Positions 7,749-16,218 of a DNA stretch of 30,174 bases are shown piece after piece. How positions within the stretch are numbered: position 1 is the stretch's first letter; each line of letters opens with the position of its first letter. This DNA comes from E44-bin46 sp964354655 (lineage in GTDB: Bacteria > Chloroflexota > Dehalococcoidia > Dehalococcoidales > E44-bin46), in contig CAYHAL010000015.1 in NCBI GenBank assembly GCA_964354655.1, forward strand, positions 1 through 30,174, read 5' to 3'. Both the position numbers and the translations under genes were made by a program. A model generated the notes under the pieces. That model ran no database searches, had not been told where the DNA came from, and saw only the letters and a program-made list of their open reading frames with translations.

Positions 7749-8480
7749 TTATCCTGTCCCTGGTGCCTCCAGGGCAGCCTGTTGGACTTCAAATAGTTGC
7801 TTAATGCCCTTTTCCGCCAGGGCGAGTAAGGAATCGACGGTCTCTTTGGGAAAGGGCTTGCCTTCAGCGGTGCCTTGAATTTCAACAAACTTGCCCTTGC
7901 TGGTCATTACCACATTGAAGTCAACTTCAGCATTGCAGTCTTCATCGTAGCACAGGTCTAGCATCATGTAGCTGTGGACAATGCCAACGCTGGTAGCCGC
8001 CACCGCAGTCTTTAGCGGCATAGATGATATCATGCCTATATTTGTCAGGTTTTGTAGCGCTTGGTATAAGGCTACGTAGGCACCGGTAATGGCAGCAGTC
8101 CTGGTGCTGCCATCAGCCTGAATCACATCACAATCTATAATTAGGGTTCTTTCGCCTAGTGCGGAGAGGTCGGTTACAGCTCGCAGCGAGCGTCCAATGA
8201 TGCGTTGTATCTCTTGGTTTCGACCAGCAACCTTACCCAGTGATAGATCGCGTGGGGTGCGGGTAGTAGTGGAGCGGGGTAGCATGGCATACTCGGCGGT
8301 AATCCAGCCGCTGCCTACACCTTTAAGGAAGCTTGGCACCCTTTCATCGATGCTTACCGCACATAGCACCCGGGTCTTGCCAAGTTCTATTAGTGCTGAG
8401 CCTTCGGCAAAACTCTGGTATCCAGGTATTATTCGTACTGGTCGTAGCTCATCCCAAGCCCGCCCATCAGCCCTTTTCAC
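7749..8480 (-). CDS. rph: Ribonuclease PH
   Basis: RNase PH is a phosphate-dependent 3'-5' exoribonuclease that trims the 3' ends of tRNA precursors and other RNAs, working as a hexameric ring. The 243-residue protein is of usual length and nearly all conserved: MKRADGR at the start, RVLCAVS, GWITAEYAMLPRST, GRNQEIQRIIGRSLRAV (phosphate/RNA-binding arginines), IDCDVIQADGSTRTAAITGA, and FVEIQGTAEGKPF near the end. The start codon is GTG at 8480, with AAGGAGG about 8 bases upstream. It is monocistronic behind its own promoter at 8520-8548. Confidence 0.97.
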   Translation of the reverse strand: MKRADGRAWDELRPVRIIPGYQSFAEGSALIELGKTRVLCAVSIDERVPSFLKGVGSGWITAEYAMLPRSTTTRTPRDLSLGKVAGRNQEIQRIIGRSLRAVTDLSALGERTLIIDCDVIQADGSTRTAAITGAYVALYQALQNLTNIGMISSMPLKTAVAATSVGIVHSYMMLDLCYDEDCNAEVDFNVVMTSKGKFVEIQGTAEGKPFPKETVDSLLALAEKGIKQLFEVQQAALEAPGTG

Positions 8481-8519
8481 CCCGTGCCTCCTTTATTACT
8501 TATTTAATAAGCTTATCAA

Positions 8520-8548
8520 AGTATAGCATTCATAGACGAGATTGACAA
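8520..8548 (-). promoter_or_regulatory. rph promoter
   Basis: On the minus strand, TTGTCA (8543-8548), a 17-base spacer and TATACT (8520-8525). The transcript would start about 30 bases before the GTG of rph. Confidence 0.75.
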
Positions 8549-8608
8549 TCAAAGGCGCTTCAAGGGTGGGAAGAAAAAGTTGCCACAAAAATTCTCAATC
8601 CTAAGTCT

Positions 8609-8936
8609 ACCTCACCCCCTTAATCCCCCTCTCCTTCAAAGGAGAGGGGGAAGGATATGAAAAAGAGGGGCAAACGCCCCTCTTAGACATCTCTTACTTT
8701 TAGTAAGCTAAATAAAGGAGGGGCGAAGCCCCTCTTAAACACCTCTTCTTGCGGTTGTTTAACAAAGGGATTAAAGGGGATGTGGGTCTCTTTAAGAAAT
8801 TCTCCCCCTCTCTCAAAGAGAATCATAGAGAGGCGAAGCCTCTCTTACTAATCCCTCCCCTTCCCCTTGTCAAGGGGAAGGGGATAAAGGGGATAGGGTT
8901 ACCATTAAACAGGGGGGAGCCCCTCTTAAATACCCT
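8609..8936. repeat. Long palindromic (MITE/REP-like) element
   Basis: This fills most of the 470-base gap between rph and the CinA-like gene; no gene is seen in it. The left end ACCTCACCCCCTTAATCCCC and the right end GGGGATAAAGGGGATAGGG-TTACC (8880-8903) are imperfect inverted copies of each other. Between them lie hairpins with arms 8625-8636/8639-8650 (12 bp), 8663-8671/8676-8684, 8718-8724/8728-8734 (GCGAAGC loop), 8827-8834/8838-8845 (GCGAAGC loop) and 8857-8868/8872-8883 (12 bp). A last hairpin, 8911-8924, lies just outside the right end. No transposase is encoded, so if mobile it would depend on an enzyme elsewhere. Confidence 0.8.
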
Positions 8937-8950
8937 TCTTATTCTCTAGC

Positions 8951-9430
8951 CTATTTCAGGCTTAAAAGATACTCTTTTAACCAGCCTAAGGCTGCCTTGG
9001 CAGCGGCTAGCTTGTTTTGCTCTCGGTTTCCATCAAAGTTATATTTTTGACTAAAGGTTCCAGCTTTATGGGATAGTCCAATGTAGAATAGCCCCACTGG
9101 TTTTCCCGGTGTAGCCCCGGTAGGTCCGGCGATGCCGGTATCGGCTAAGCATATATCGGTAGCTAGTATCTTTCTGCCGCCCAGTGCCATCTCCTCAGCC
9201 ACTTGGTAGCTAACGGCACCATATTTACTGATGGTATCCGGTTTCACCCCAACTATTTTAATCTTAACCTCATTGCTATAAGCAGTAATCGCTCCCTTAT
9301 AGTAGTCTGAGCTTCCGGGGACATTGGTTATCAGATGGGATATTAGCCCCCCAGTGGCTGACTCAACCACTCCCAGGGTTAGCCCTTTCTGGCGAAGTAG
9401 ATTTCCCACCTCTTGCTCAAGGCTGGTCAT
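8951..9430 (-). CDS. pncC: CinA C-terminal family protein, nicotinamide-nucleotide amidohydrolase (PncC type)
   Basis: The protein is a stand-alone CinA C-terminal domain, as in E. coli PncC, which hydrolyses NMN to NaMN and ammonia in pyridine nucleotide salvage. The fused N-terminal MoaB-like domain of full CinA is absent. Family motifs are LGVVESATGGLI, GAITAYSNEVK, YGAVSYQVAEEMA, and ADTGIAGPTGATPGKPVGLFYIGL, the most diagnostic stretch. The ATG at 9430 gives 159 residues; a TTG at 9442 would add four, but its AAGGA lies too close to it. The AAGGA is 12-13 bases from the ATG, so the start stays somewhat open. It is separated from rph by the repeat element and has its own unit. Confidence 0.93.
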   Translation of the reverse strand: MTSLEQEVGNLLRQKGLTLGVVESATGGLISHLITNVPGSSDYYKGAITAYSNEVKIKIVGVKPDTISKYGAVSYQVAEEMALGGRKILATDICLADTGIAGPTGATPGKPVGLFYIGLSHKAGTFSQKYNFDGNREQNKLAAAKAALGWLKEYLLSLK

Positions 9431-9589
9431 GACTTTAGACAAATCCTTCTAGAGTTTTTTCAGGTAAAGGTATAGACTATTAGCTAACTTCGTGCTATTA
9501 TCGCTTGTAGCCAAATTATATAGGAACTAGGGGACAAAATAAAGCTAAGGTATGCAAATTGCCTAGCTAATAGATAAGGAGGTTTAATA

Positions 9590-9778
9590 ATGAAGACCGC
9601 AGCTATAGTTTTTGGTGCCCTGGGTGGGGCAGCGGTTATAATGGGTGCGCTCACTGTAGGAAAGGTAATACCATTATTTACTGCCGACCTTACCTGGATG
9701 TTCTGGTTTGCGCTTAGTGGGGTTTTGCTATTAAGCTCTATCGCTTTTGCCGTTTGTGGCGGTCGAGGCGAGGAATAG
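9590..9778 (+). CDS. Small two-TM membrane protein
   Basis: A 62-residue protein with two hydrophobic helices (about residues 4-22 and 35-56) and a short polar C-terminus (CGGRGEE). A near-perfect ribosome site (AAGGAGG, 8 bases before the ATG) supports translation. I do not recognise a family. It stands alone on the plus strand between two minus-strand genes. The following 110 bases hold an open frame without a credible start. Confidence 0.65.
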   Translation: MKTAAIVFGALGGAAVIMGALTVGKVIPLFTADLTWMFWFALSGVLLLSSIAFAVCGGRGEE

Positions 9779-9888
9779 TCTTATTTGGTTCTATTAACTA
9801 TCACCAAGGGTCACACCAGCCAGAGTAAGACGGTAGTACTTGATGTTTTGAGCCAGGAAGAACTATTGAATCGGCTTCTGGATAAAGG

Positions 9889-10770
9889 CTAAACTTTTCG
9901 CTTGCGGCGGCGCCGCCATAAAATAACGCCAAGTATAGTTCCCCAAATCGGGCTGTAGATTGCTGCCCCGATAGCTGCTGTTCCTAACCCTTGCCCGAAG
10001 GTGGTAAGTCTACGAATAGCCGACTTGGCTGCCTCCTTGGCACTCCAAGCCGGAGAAACTAACGGAGCCGCAGTAGCTACCGGACTGAGATTTACTGAAA
10101 TTTGGCTCATGGCTGAGGTTCGCTCCAGATATTGCATCCGACCCTTGATTTGCTCTATCTCATAGCGAATTTGGGTCAGCGCTTCATAGACTTTGAGGGC
10201 ATCCTCCACCTTTACCGCTTTTTCCAGAAGGGCTAGGTATTGGCTCTCGGTTGCCTCGGCATTCCTTAACCTGGATTGTAGGTCAACATACTCCTCGGTT
10301 ATATCCTGGCTGCTGGTGCTTTCTGAGATTACCCTTACTGCCAGCCCTCTGAGTTCGGTTATTGTCTGGTCAAACTTGTCAGCGGGGACACGGATAGAAA
10401 TATATCCTGTTTTCTCCTCTTCCTCACCGTAAATGTTGGATTCGACTACCCAGCCACCCAGTGTTACTGCCAGTTGGGCTATCTCATCCCGGGTTTTAAC
10501 AACATCCCCTACTATTAGCGACATATCTCCGGTGCGGATTATCATTCGTTCTTCTGGAATTGACGGTTGAGTTATTGTTGGGGCTGGTAGAGCTATAGGT
10601 TCCCTATAGCTCTCTTCCGCCCCCGGCGCCGATGGTATTGTTATTTCAGGCGGTGGCATTGGCGGCGTTGGCGATGGCATTACTTCGCCCAGTCTCCCAC
10701 CGGCACAGGAAGTAAATACTAGTGGGCAAATGACCAGTATAACTACTGTTATTAACTTCAACCTTTTCAT
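9889..10770 (-). CDS. DUF4349 lipoprotein with C-terminal membrane anchor
   Basis: A 293-residue envelope protein. The start is the ATG at 10770 with GGGGGG 9 bases upstream; the TTG two codons earlier is less likely. It has a lipoprotein-type signal (MKRLKLITVVILVI..., lipobox FTSC, Cys22), a Pro-rich linker (residues about 32-72), the DUF4349 domain (MIIRTGDMSLIVGDV, GGWVVESN, GYISIRVPADKFD), a coiled-coil-like stretch (EYVDLQSRLRNAEATE ... ALTQIRYEIEQIKGRMQYLE), one TM helix near the end and an Arg/Lys-rich tail (WRRRRKRKV). That pattern places the domain outside the membrane with the tail in the cytoplasm. DUF4349 proteins have no settled function. Confidence 0.88.
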   Translation of the reverse strand: MKRLKLITVVILVICPLVFTSCAGGRLGEVMPSPTPPMPPPEITIPSAPGAEESYREPIALPAPTITQPSIPEERMIIRTGDMSLIVGDVVKTRDEIAQLAVTLGGWVVESNIYGEEEEKTGYISIRVPADKFDQTITELRGLAVRVISESTSSQDITEEYVDLQSRLRNAEATESQYLALLEKAVKVEDALKVYEALTQIRYEIEQIKGRMQYLERTSAMSQISVNLSPVATAAPLVSPAWSAKEAAKSAIRRLTTFGQGLGTAAIGAAIYSPIWGTILGVILWRRRRKRKV

Positions 10771-10845
10771 AAGCAACTTCCCCCCGTGTATTTTATGCTT
10801 TACTATATTATAACGCTGGTGATAAGGAAAGGGTTAGTATTATTT

Positions 10846-12222
10846 TCATTGGGTCTTACCCTTTACCAGTGAGGCAAATATGCCTCCGGAACAAAGGGCG
10901 GTAAAAATTATAAAGGCTATTTTGGTACTGCTCAAAAACAATGGATAGTATTCAGGTATGATTTCGACCCTCCCGATGTAAATGGCGAATAGCAGCATGG
11001 TAATTCCCATGCTGAAGCTCATTCCAACCTGTCGCATGGTTGCCAGCGTTGCTGAGGCTACCCCGTAGAATCTCTGATTAACCGAGCTCATTATGGCATT
11101 GGTGTTGGGGGAGGCAAAAAAGCCAAAGCCGAAGCCTATAAGGATTAGACTGGCAATAATAAACCCCAAACTTGTTTTTTCACCGAGAAAAATAAAAAGG
11201 GAAAGCCCTATTGTGATTAGTCCCATGCCTACTGAGGCAAGTATTCGTGGTTCAATTCGGTCGGAAAGCCTGCCAGCAACTGGTGAAAAACCAGCCTGGA
11301 CTGCGGGCATAGCGACTAGAGTTAAGCCGGCACTTTGTGGGCTAAGCCCCTTTATATATTGCAAGTAGAGGCTCAACAGGAAACTCACGGCATAGGCAGC
11401 GCTGTAATTGAGGAGCACGGCTAGGTTGGAGAAAGCAAAGACCCGGTTCTTCTTAAACAGATTTATGTCCAGAAGAGGGCCCCCCACCTTGGCTTCTCGC
11501 TGAACAAAGGCAAAAATCCCCGAGGCACCGATAATAGTTAACCATATGCCCAACTTTGTCGGTAGCAGAGAAAAGCCGTATATTATCCCGGTGAGGGCGA
11601 GACCATAGATTACCGAGCCAGTAAGGTCAAACTTCTCTCCCCTCGCCTCAGCCCACTCCCCCTTCAGTTTAGTAAAAATAAGGGCAATTATTGTCGCCCC
11701 CAGAGGTACAACCACTAGGAATATACTTCGCCAGCCAAAATGCTGGGTTAATAGTCCGCCCAGAACCGGACCTAGGGAAAGCCCTAAATATGTCGCCGCC
11801 GCATTTATGCCTAGGGCTTTACCCCTCTCCCCGATAGGGAATACCGAAGTCAGGATGGCTATTCCAGTGGTGAATATCATGGCACCCCCGATTCCCTGCA
11901 ACGCCCGTAAGGCAATCAGTGCCGTGGCCGAAGGAGCAAATGCTAAGAGGAGTGAGGCAATGGTAAAAATAAATGTGCCATAGGTAAGGACCCTTTTTCT
12001 GCCATAGATGTCGGCTAGTCGACCAAAGGGAAGAAGGCATGTTGCCGAGGCTAAGATATATGCCGTAGCCACCCAGCCCAGCAAAACGGCATTCATTTGA
12101 AATTCACTGCCGATTGAGGGAAGGGCGATGTTAATAGCAGAGCCCATAAAGGCGGCAAGGAAAGGGCTTAATGCCAAAATAAGCAAAACCGCCCTTTTAT
12201 TTATACCGCTATTCATACTCAT
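10846..12222 (-). CDS. MFS exporter, DHA2 (EmrB/QacA-like) type
   Basis: A 458-residue polytopic membrane protein with about 14 hydrophobic helices, as in the DHA2 drug:H+ antiporters. Visible signatures are the N-terminal DxxI-like segment (GSAINIALPSIGSEF; the usual Asp of ALPDI is a Ser), motif A GRLADIYGRKRVL in the 2-3 loop, motif B-like ALRALQGIGGAMI, and motif C LGLSLGPVLGG, characteristic of antiporters. Substrate cannot be predicted. Two Met starts (12222 and 12216) are possible; AAGGGCGAG lies just before the first and fits the second at least as well. No regulator gene is adjacent. A 331-base non-coding gap separates it from the DUF4870-like gene upstream. Confidence 0.9.
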   Translation of the reverse strand: MSMNSGINKRAVLLILALSPFLAAFMGSAINIALPSIGSEFQMNAVLLGWVATAYILASATCLLPFGRLADIYGRKRVLTYGTFIFTIASLLLAFAPSATALIALRALQGIGGAMIFTTGIAILTSVFPIGERGKALGINAAATYLGLSLGPVLGGLLTQHFGWRSIFLVVVPLGATIIALIFTKLKGEWAEARGEKFDLTGSVIYGLALTGIIYGFSLLPTKLGIWLTIIGASGIFAFVQREAKVGGPLLDINLFKKNRVFAFSNLAVLLNYSAAYAVSFLLSLYLQYIKGLSPQSAGLTLVAMPAVQAGFSPVAGRLSDRIEPRILASVGMGLITIGLSLFIFLGEKTSLGFIIASLILIGFGFGFFASPNTNAIMSSVNQRFYGVASATLATMRQVGMSFSMGITMLLFAIYIGRVEIIPEYYPLFLSSTKIAFIIFTALCSGGIFASLVKGKTQ

Positions 12223-12361
12223 CTCGCCCTTTTATAGTAACACAGGTCTAACTTTTGTAGCCTCCTTACAGCTTTCACATTGGCGCTGAATTCACGCCCT
12301 TCGTCCTAACCTTTTAGGCTAATTTACGTTATAACTTACAGTACTAAACGGGGTTAATCTT

Positions 12362-12487
12362 ATGTTCGTGGCAATAGTTAACCGCATGAAGCAGATTTCT
12401 TTCAGGATAAGATGGCTTACTATGTCCGACAGGAATAGATATACCTACCTGTGGAAGCGGACAAGAGAAAGTCTACAGGCTTCGTAA
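12362..12487 (+). CDS. Possible 41-residue small protein
   Basis: An ATG-to-TAA frame of 41 codons in the 331-base gap between the MFS and DUF4870-like genes. The peptide is basic and aromatic (MFVAIVNRMKQISFRIRWLT, then MSDRNRYTYLWKRTRES), a composition typical of a genuine small protein rather than random frame. The ribosome site is weak (GGGGTTAAT upstream). Just after the stop lies an inverted repeat, ACAGGCT/AGCCTGT with a 19-base loop. I see nothing else supportable in 12223-12553. Confidence 0.4.
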   Translation: MFVAIVNRMKQISFRIRWLTMSDRNRYTYLWKRTRESLQAS

Positions 12488-12553
12488 ATACACACACTAC
12501 AGCCTGTGGTCAGCAGCATTCAAGTTTTTGATAGCTTTGTTTAACGGTTTGCC

Positions 12554-13075
12554 TTATTTCTTGGCATCTAGCTTAGCTAGCATTCTTTCAGCAAACTTAC
12601 CAAGCCCAAACAAGCCAACCTTATATAGCCGACCGTGATAAGTCCGGTACATCAGGATTGCCCACAGTATCCACCAGATGGCGAAGAAAATCCCGAAAAT
12701 GACGGTGCCGGCAATATAAGTGGGGCCGGCAATTCCCCAAAGACCGGGATAACCATACCCACCCCTCCAATATCCCCCACCCCCCCAAAACCCCCAAGCC
12801 CCCCAGCCAGCAATGTTGTTAGCCACACCCCAGATAATATTAAGAATACCGAAGACGACCAGCGACTGCATGGCGTGGAACCGGACTAACTTATTTTTCC
12901 TCTCGATAATAAGGAAGATGATGCCGGTTACCCAGAAGCCAACATAGCATAGGAATCCAGCCTTATTTGTTGCTAGCTTGGTGGTTGCTTCGCCTTCCGG
13001 TGCCTGCTTCTCCGCCTGAATCCGTGCCTTCTCTTCTTCATAAATTTTCTTCTTTTCTTCTGGTGATAACGCCAT
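12554..13075 (-). CDS. DUF4870-like small membrane protein with Gly/Trp/Tyr-rich loop
   Basis: A 173-residue protein. A charged coiled-coil-like N-terminus (MALSPEEKKKIYEEEKARIQ) leads to TM helices at about residues 39-56, 68-90 and 115-143. KAGFLCYVGFWVTGIIFLII and ERKNKLVRFHAMQSLVVFGI match the DUF4870/TM2-like pattern in which a membrane helix is followed by (K/R)xxFHAxQ. The loop at residues 89-112 is unusual: Gly, Trp and Tyr repeats (WGAWGFWGGGGYWRGGYGYPG) encoded by runs of G (see 12774-12804). The ribosome site is TAGGAGGG, 7 bases from the ATG. The function is unknown. It lies 83 bases downstream of comEC on the same strand. Confidence 0.8.
   Translation of the reverse strand: MALSPEEKKKIYEEEKARIQAEKQAPEGEATTKLATNKAGFLCYVGFWVTGIIFLIIERKNKLVRFHAMQSLVVFGILNIIWGVANNIAGWGAWGFWGGGGYWRGGYGYPGLWGIAGPTYIAGTVIFGIFFAIWWILWAILMYRTYHGRLYKVGLFGLGKFAERMLAKLDAKK
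12774..12804 (-). other. G-quadruplex-forming motif in coding strand
   Basis: Read on the minus strand, four G-runs of 6, 5, 7 and 5 are separated by loops of 3 (CTT), 4 (TTTT) and 1 (T) bases. This meets the strictest quadruplex pattern. It lies in the sense strand of the DUF4870-like gene, so it would also be present in its mRNA. Confidence 0.85.
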
Positions 13076-13158
13076 TTTAGACCCTCCTATAGTTTAAGAT
13101 TCTCTGGGTCGATAACGGATTGCCCATTCAGCCCATCTTGGCAATATTAGCCTACTGC

Positions 13159-15597
13159 CTACCGACTGTCAATACCTCTTTTCTCCACCTTCATCCACAG
13201 CCTCTCTCCATCGGTGATGAATTCTATTGTGCCCTGCTCATCGGTTTGGTATATATTTTCCGAGCCCAGTTTTTCGGTAAGTCGGGTTATAACCTCATCG
13301 CTGGGGTGACCAAAGGGGTTATCTTTGCCCACCGAGATGACGGCTACTTGGGGATTAACCGCCGCCAGGAATTCTGGGGTGGTAGAGGCATTAGAGCCAT
13401 GGTGGGCGACCTTGAGCACAGTGCTATTTAAGCTAGCTCGGCGGGCAATAAGCTCAAACTCAGCTTCCTGCTGAATATCGGCGGTGAGGAGGAAGCTCAC
13501 CTTGTCCCGGCTTATCCGTAATACCACGCTGTTATTGTGTATATCGGACTCGGTGTTACATAGAAGTGGTGTCTGAGGATTGAGCACCTCTATTACTACC
13601 CCATCGCCTAAATCAATCTCTTGCCCAGCTTGAGCTATGGTGTATTTAATATCCTTTTCCTCAACCAACCTGAGCCACGCATCATATGTGGACGAGTCAT
13701 AATCTAAATCGGGGTAGAGCACCTGCTTTACCTTGTACCTGTTTAAAACCTCTACCAGACCGGTAACGTGGTCAGGGTGGGGGTGGGTCAATACTACTAA
13801 CTCAATAGTTCTATCCCAGAAGGGCATTTTCTTGCCCAGTTCCAGGGTTATTGCCTGTGGGCTGGGACCGCCGTCAATCAGAACCTGCTGATTTCCTTTA
13901 TGAATAAGTATGGCGTCTCCCTGACCGACGTTCAAAAAGCTTACGTGGAGATTATTATCAGGCATATTGGCAGCAGCCACCGATACCAGAATAGCTGCCG
14001 CCAGTAGGGGTGGGATAACCCACTTCTTAGGTAATTTGGAGACAAAATTGTTCATCTTATTCATGCCTAGCCGGGCTGAAGCTATGCCCTTGTTGGTTAG
14101 GGTGCTGGCTTGCTGGTGGTGACTATTAAGCCACAGGGCTATGCCTAGCGTCAAATAATAAGCCCAGAGTATATTAGTGTTATGGAGGGATACCTGTAGG
14201 AAAGATAGCGGGATGGCAGCGAAAGCCTTGACCACTAGCAGTAGGTAGTAGAGAAAAAACCAAGCCAGCCAGCCGATAACTTGGGCAGCAGGTGGGGCAA
14301 TGAGTCCTAAGCTACCGGCTAAGACTCCGGTAATGATAATCCATGGCAAAGCCGGCAGGGCAAGGAAGGTGGCTGGAGGGCTAACAAATGGAATAATGCC
14401 GAAGTAGTAGGTAACCAGCGGCCATACGCCTATAACTGCCCCAAGACTTACACCGAGGCTATCGGTGATGGTGTTGGCTATGGGTACTCCTGGTCTATCG
14501 CCCAGGGTGGCATTAACTGCTTTCCTGCCCAAGGTTTGGAAAAGGGGAGCAACCAAGATTAGACCGACCATAGCCATAAAGCTCATCTGGAAGGATGCAC
14601 TCCATAGGACTTGAGGGCTGATGCCCACCATTATCGCTGCGGCAAAAGCAAGGGAAGTAATGGCACTACGCTGCCTGCCTAAAAGCTCAGCAGTTAAAAA
14701 CAGGCTAGCCATAATTGCCGCCCGAACCACCGGTGGGTGCATACCGGTGATTACGGCATAGAGCCAGATTGTGCCCAGGGCTAGCCAGATATAGAGGTAG
14801 CGCCTCCGGCCAAAGAGCCATATACCGGCACTAATCAGGATGCCGGCTAAGATGCTGAGGTTAAGCCCCGAGATAGCTAATATGTGGGCGGTACCGGTGC
14901 GGGTGAAATCGTCTCTGACTGACGAGGGAATATTGCCCCGGATGCCTAAAACAATGCCTTGGGCGAGTGATGCCTGTGGCTCGGGCAAGACCTTAGCCAG
15001 GCTTTGAGATAGGTGGTCTCTGGCTGAGTAGACCCAGGCTAGCGGTTTAAAACCCTTCCCCCTTTCCAATATTTCTATTTTGGGGTAGGGCATAGTGGAA
15101 TAAATCCCCTGTTGGGCGAGATAGCCTTTATAATCAAAGTCGTTAAGCTGGGTAGGCGTCTCCAGTCTTCCAGTTACTAGGAGCACATCACCATACTTAT
15201 AAGCAGGGTATCTGGGCACAGATAGTAGAGCGGTTCCTGATACTTCGTGCCACGCTTGCTCCAATTTTATTTCCGTAGCTGACAGCTGGAGGTAGTTAGT
15301 CTTGTCTCCAACCTCTGGGTCGGCATTGACCATCCCCTTGATTTCTACAATTTCTTGGTCGTTATAGAACTGCAGGCAATTCTCATTAACAGTGGGCTGG
15401 CTTGACTGAAAGCGGAGGGCGCCGCCAAAAAGGACAATGAGGCATAGGCTGATTAGGATTATTGTTTTCCGGTGTTGACGGAAAAAGAAAAGCAGGGGGA
15501 GGGGGATAAGCCCGGTGAAGATGAGGGCTGAAGGCGGGTGAAATGCCCCCAAAAAGATACCAGCCACCCAGGCACAGCTTAGGTAGATAAGTGGCAC
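13159..15597 (-). CDS. comEC: DNA internalisation-related competence protein ComEC/Rec2
   Basis: ComEC forms the inner-membrane channel for single-stranded DNA during natural transformation. The 812-residue protein is full length with three parts: an N-terminal region with TMs and an OB-like DUF4131 domain (about 1-180), the polytopic Competence domain (about 200-480; VLGIRGNIP, HILAISGLNLSILAG, MHPPVVRAAIMAS), and a C-terminal metallo-beta-lactamase domain (about 545-805; FLNVGQGDAILI, LIDGGPS, LTHPHPDHVTGL, LKVAHHGSNAST, SVGKDNPFGHPS). The HxHxDH metal site is intact, consistent with a nuclease that degrades the non-transported strand. The start is a GTG at 15597 behind GGAAGG. It follows comEA by 19 bases, as in the classical com operon. 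Confidence 0.95.
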   Translation of the reverse strand: MPLIYLSCAWVAGIFLGAFHPPSALIFTGLIPLPLLFFFRQHRKTIILISLCLIVLFGGALRFQSSQPTVNENCLQFYNDQEIVEIKGMVNADPEVGDKTNYLQLSATEIKLEQAWHEVSGTALLSVPRYPAYKYGDVLLVTGRLETPTQLNDFDYKGYLAQQGIYSTMPYPKIEILERGKGFKPLAWVYSARDHLSQSLAKVLPEPQASLAQGIVLGIRGNIPSSVRDDFTRTGTAHILAISGLNLSILAGILISAGIWLFGRRRYLYIWLALGTIWLYAVITGMHPPVVRAAIMASLFLTAELLGRQRSAITSLAFAAAIMVGISPQVLWSASFQMSFMAMVGLILVAPLFQTLGRKAVNATLGDRPGVPIANTITDSLGVSLGAVIGVWPLVTYYFGIIPFVSPPATFLALPALPWIIITGVLAGSLGLIAPPAAQVIGWLAWFFLYYLLLVVKAFAAIPLSFLQVSLHNTNILWAYYLTLGIALWLNSHHQQASTLTNKGIASARLGMNKMNNFVSKLPKKWVIPPLLAAAILVSVAAANMPDNNLHVSFLNVGQGDAILIHKGNQQVLIDGGPSPQAITLELGKKMPFWDRTIELVVLTHPHPDHVTGLVEVLNRYKVKQVLYPDLDYDSSTYDAWLRLVEEKDIKYTIAQAGQEIDLGDGVVIEVLNPQTPLLCNTESDIHNNSVVLRISRDKVSFLLTADIQQEAEFELIARRASLNSTVLKVAHHGSNASTTPEFLAAVNPQVAVISVGKDNPFGHPSDEVITRLTEKLGSENIYQTDEQGTIEFITDGERLWMKVEKRGIDSR

Positions 15598-15616
15598 TAC
15601 CTTCCATCCTTGGGTA

Positions 15617-16153
15617 TTAGTCGGCTACGGTAATCAGCTGTTTAATCTGTTCGTAGGTAGCAATTCCGATGCCTTCTACCTTAGTTAGCTCGCTAATATT
15701 TTGGAACGGTCCATTTTGGTCACGATACTCTACAATGGCTTTCGCCCTGGTTTCGCCAATTTCAGGTAGAGCCTCTAGTAGCCAAACTTCGGCTCGATTA
15801 AGGTCTATTTTTTGTGGTTGCTCTTTTTCCCCAACCTCAGGGATGTAAAGTTTAAGCCCACCGAGGTCAGCACTGGCGACGGTGCCTCCGGCAGCTTGGA
15901 TGGTGCCTCCGGCAGCTCGGATGAGAGCCTCTATGTTATCCCCGGCTCTTAAGGGATAGAAGCCAGGGCTATTGACCGCACCGCCGATATAAATCTTGTT
16001 TAGCTGCTCTTGGCTAGGGGGTTTAGACAGGGGAATCTCTATCGGCTGGCTGCCGGTATATCGTGACCAGGCTACTATACCACCAACGGCGATAGCCGCT
16101 ACCAGTAGAATAATAAGTAGTGTCCAGTACTTACTAACCCCACTTGTTGTCAT
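15617..16153 (-). CDS. comEA: Competence DNA receptor ComEA (SLBB + helix-hairpin-helix)
   Basis: A 178-residue protein with an N-terminal TM anchor (residues about 10-29), an SLBB domain (YIGGAVNSPGFYPLRAGD, about 55-110) and a C-terminal double helix-hairpin-helix (KIDLNRAEVWLLEALPEIGE then ISELTKVEGIGIATYEQIK). ComEA captures double-stranded DNA outside the membrane and hands it to ComEC. Gene order comEA-comEC with a 19-base gap supports the call. CAGGAGGC precedes the ATG. A 21-base tandem duplication (15881-15922) adds a second AAGGT unit (AAGGTIQAAGGTV) to the end of the SLBB domain. Confidence 0.94.
   Translation of the reverse strand: MTTSGVSKYWTLLIILLVAAIAVGGIVAWSRYTGSQPIEIPLSKPPSQEQLNKIYIGGAVNSPGFYPLRAGDNIEALIRAAGGTIQAAGGTVASADLGGLKLYIPEVGEKEQPQKIDLNRAEVWLLEALPEIGETRAKAIVEYRDQNGPFQNISELTKVEGIGIATYEQIKQLITVAD
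15881..15922. repeat. 21-base tandem duplication inside comEA
   Basis: Two adjacent 21-base units (15881-15901 and 15902-15922) differ at one position (GCAGCTTGG versus GCAGCTCGG). In the protein the result is seven extra residues, in frame. Confidence 0.9.
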
Positions 16154-16218
16154 GGGAAGCCTCCTGATATTAGCCCTACCGTCAAATGCTGACAGAGAAA
16201 TTGTTTATCAAGAGAGGT

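Noticed and set aside
8600..8945. CRISPR array
   Set aside because: The repeats are palindromes of differing size and spacing with no uniform spacers and no cas genes nearby.
8749..8949. 66-codon plus-strand frame in the rph-CinA gap
   Set aside because: It is a translation of the palindromic repeat element, with no ribosome site.
9783..9892. Open frame ending SKTVVLDVLSQEELLNRLLDKG before the DUF4349 stop
   Set aside because: Protein-like ending but no ATG or GTG start, no ribosome site and no recognisable family; possibly a gene remnant, too weak to list.
12223..12361. tRNA or riboswitch in the MFS-DUF4870 gap
   Set aside because: No cloverleaf, T-loop consensus or known aptamer core was seen here or in the other intergenic regions.
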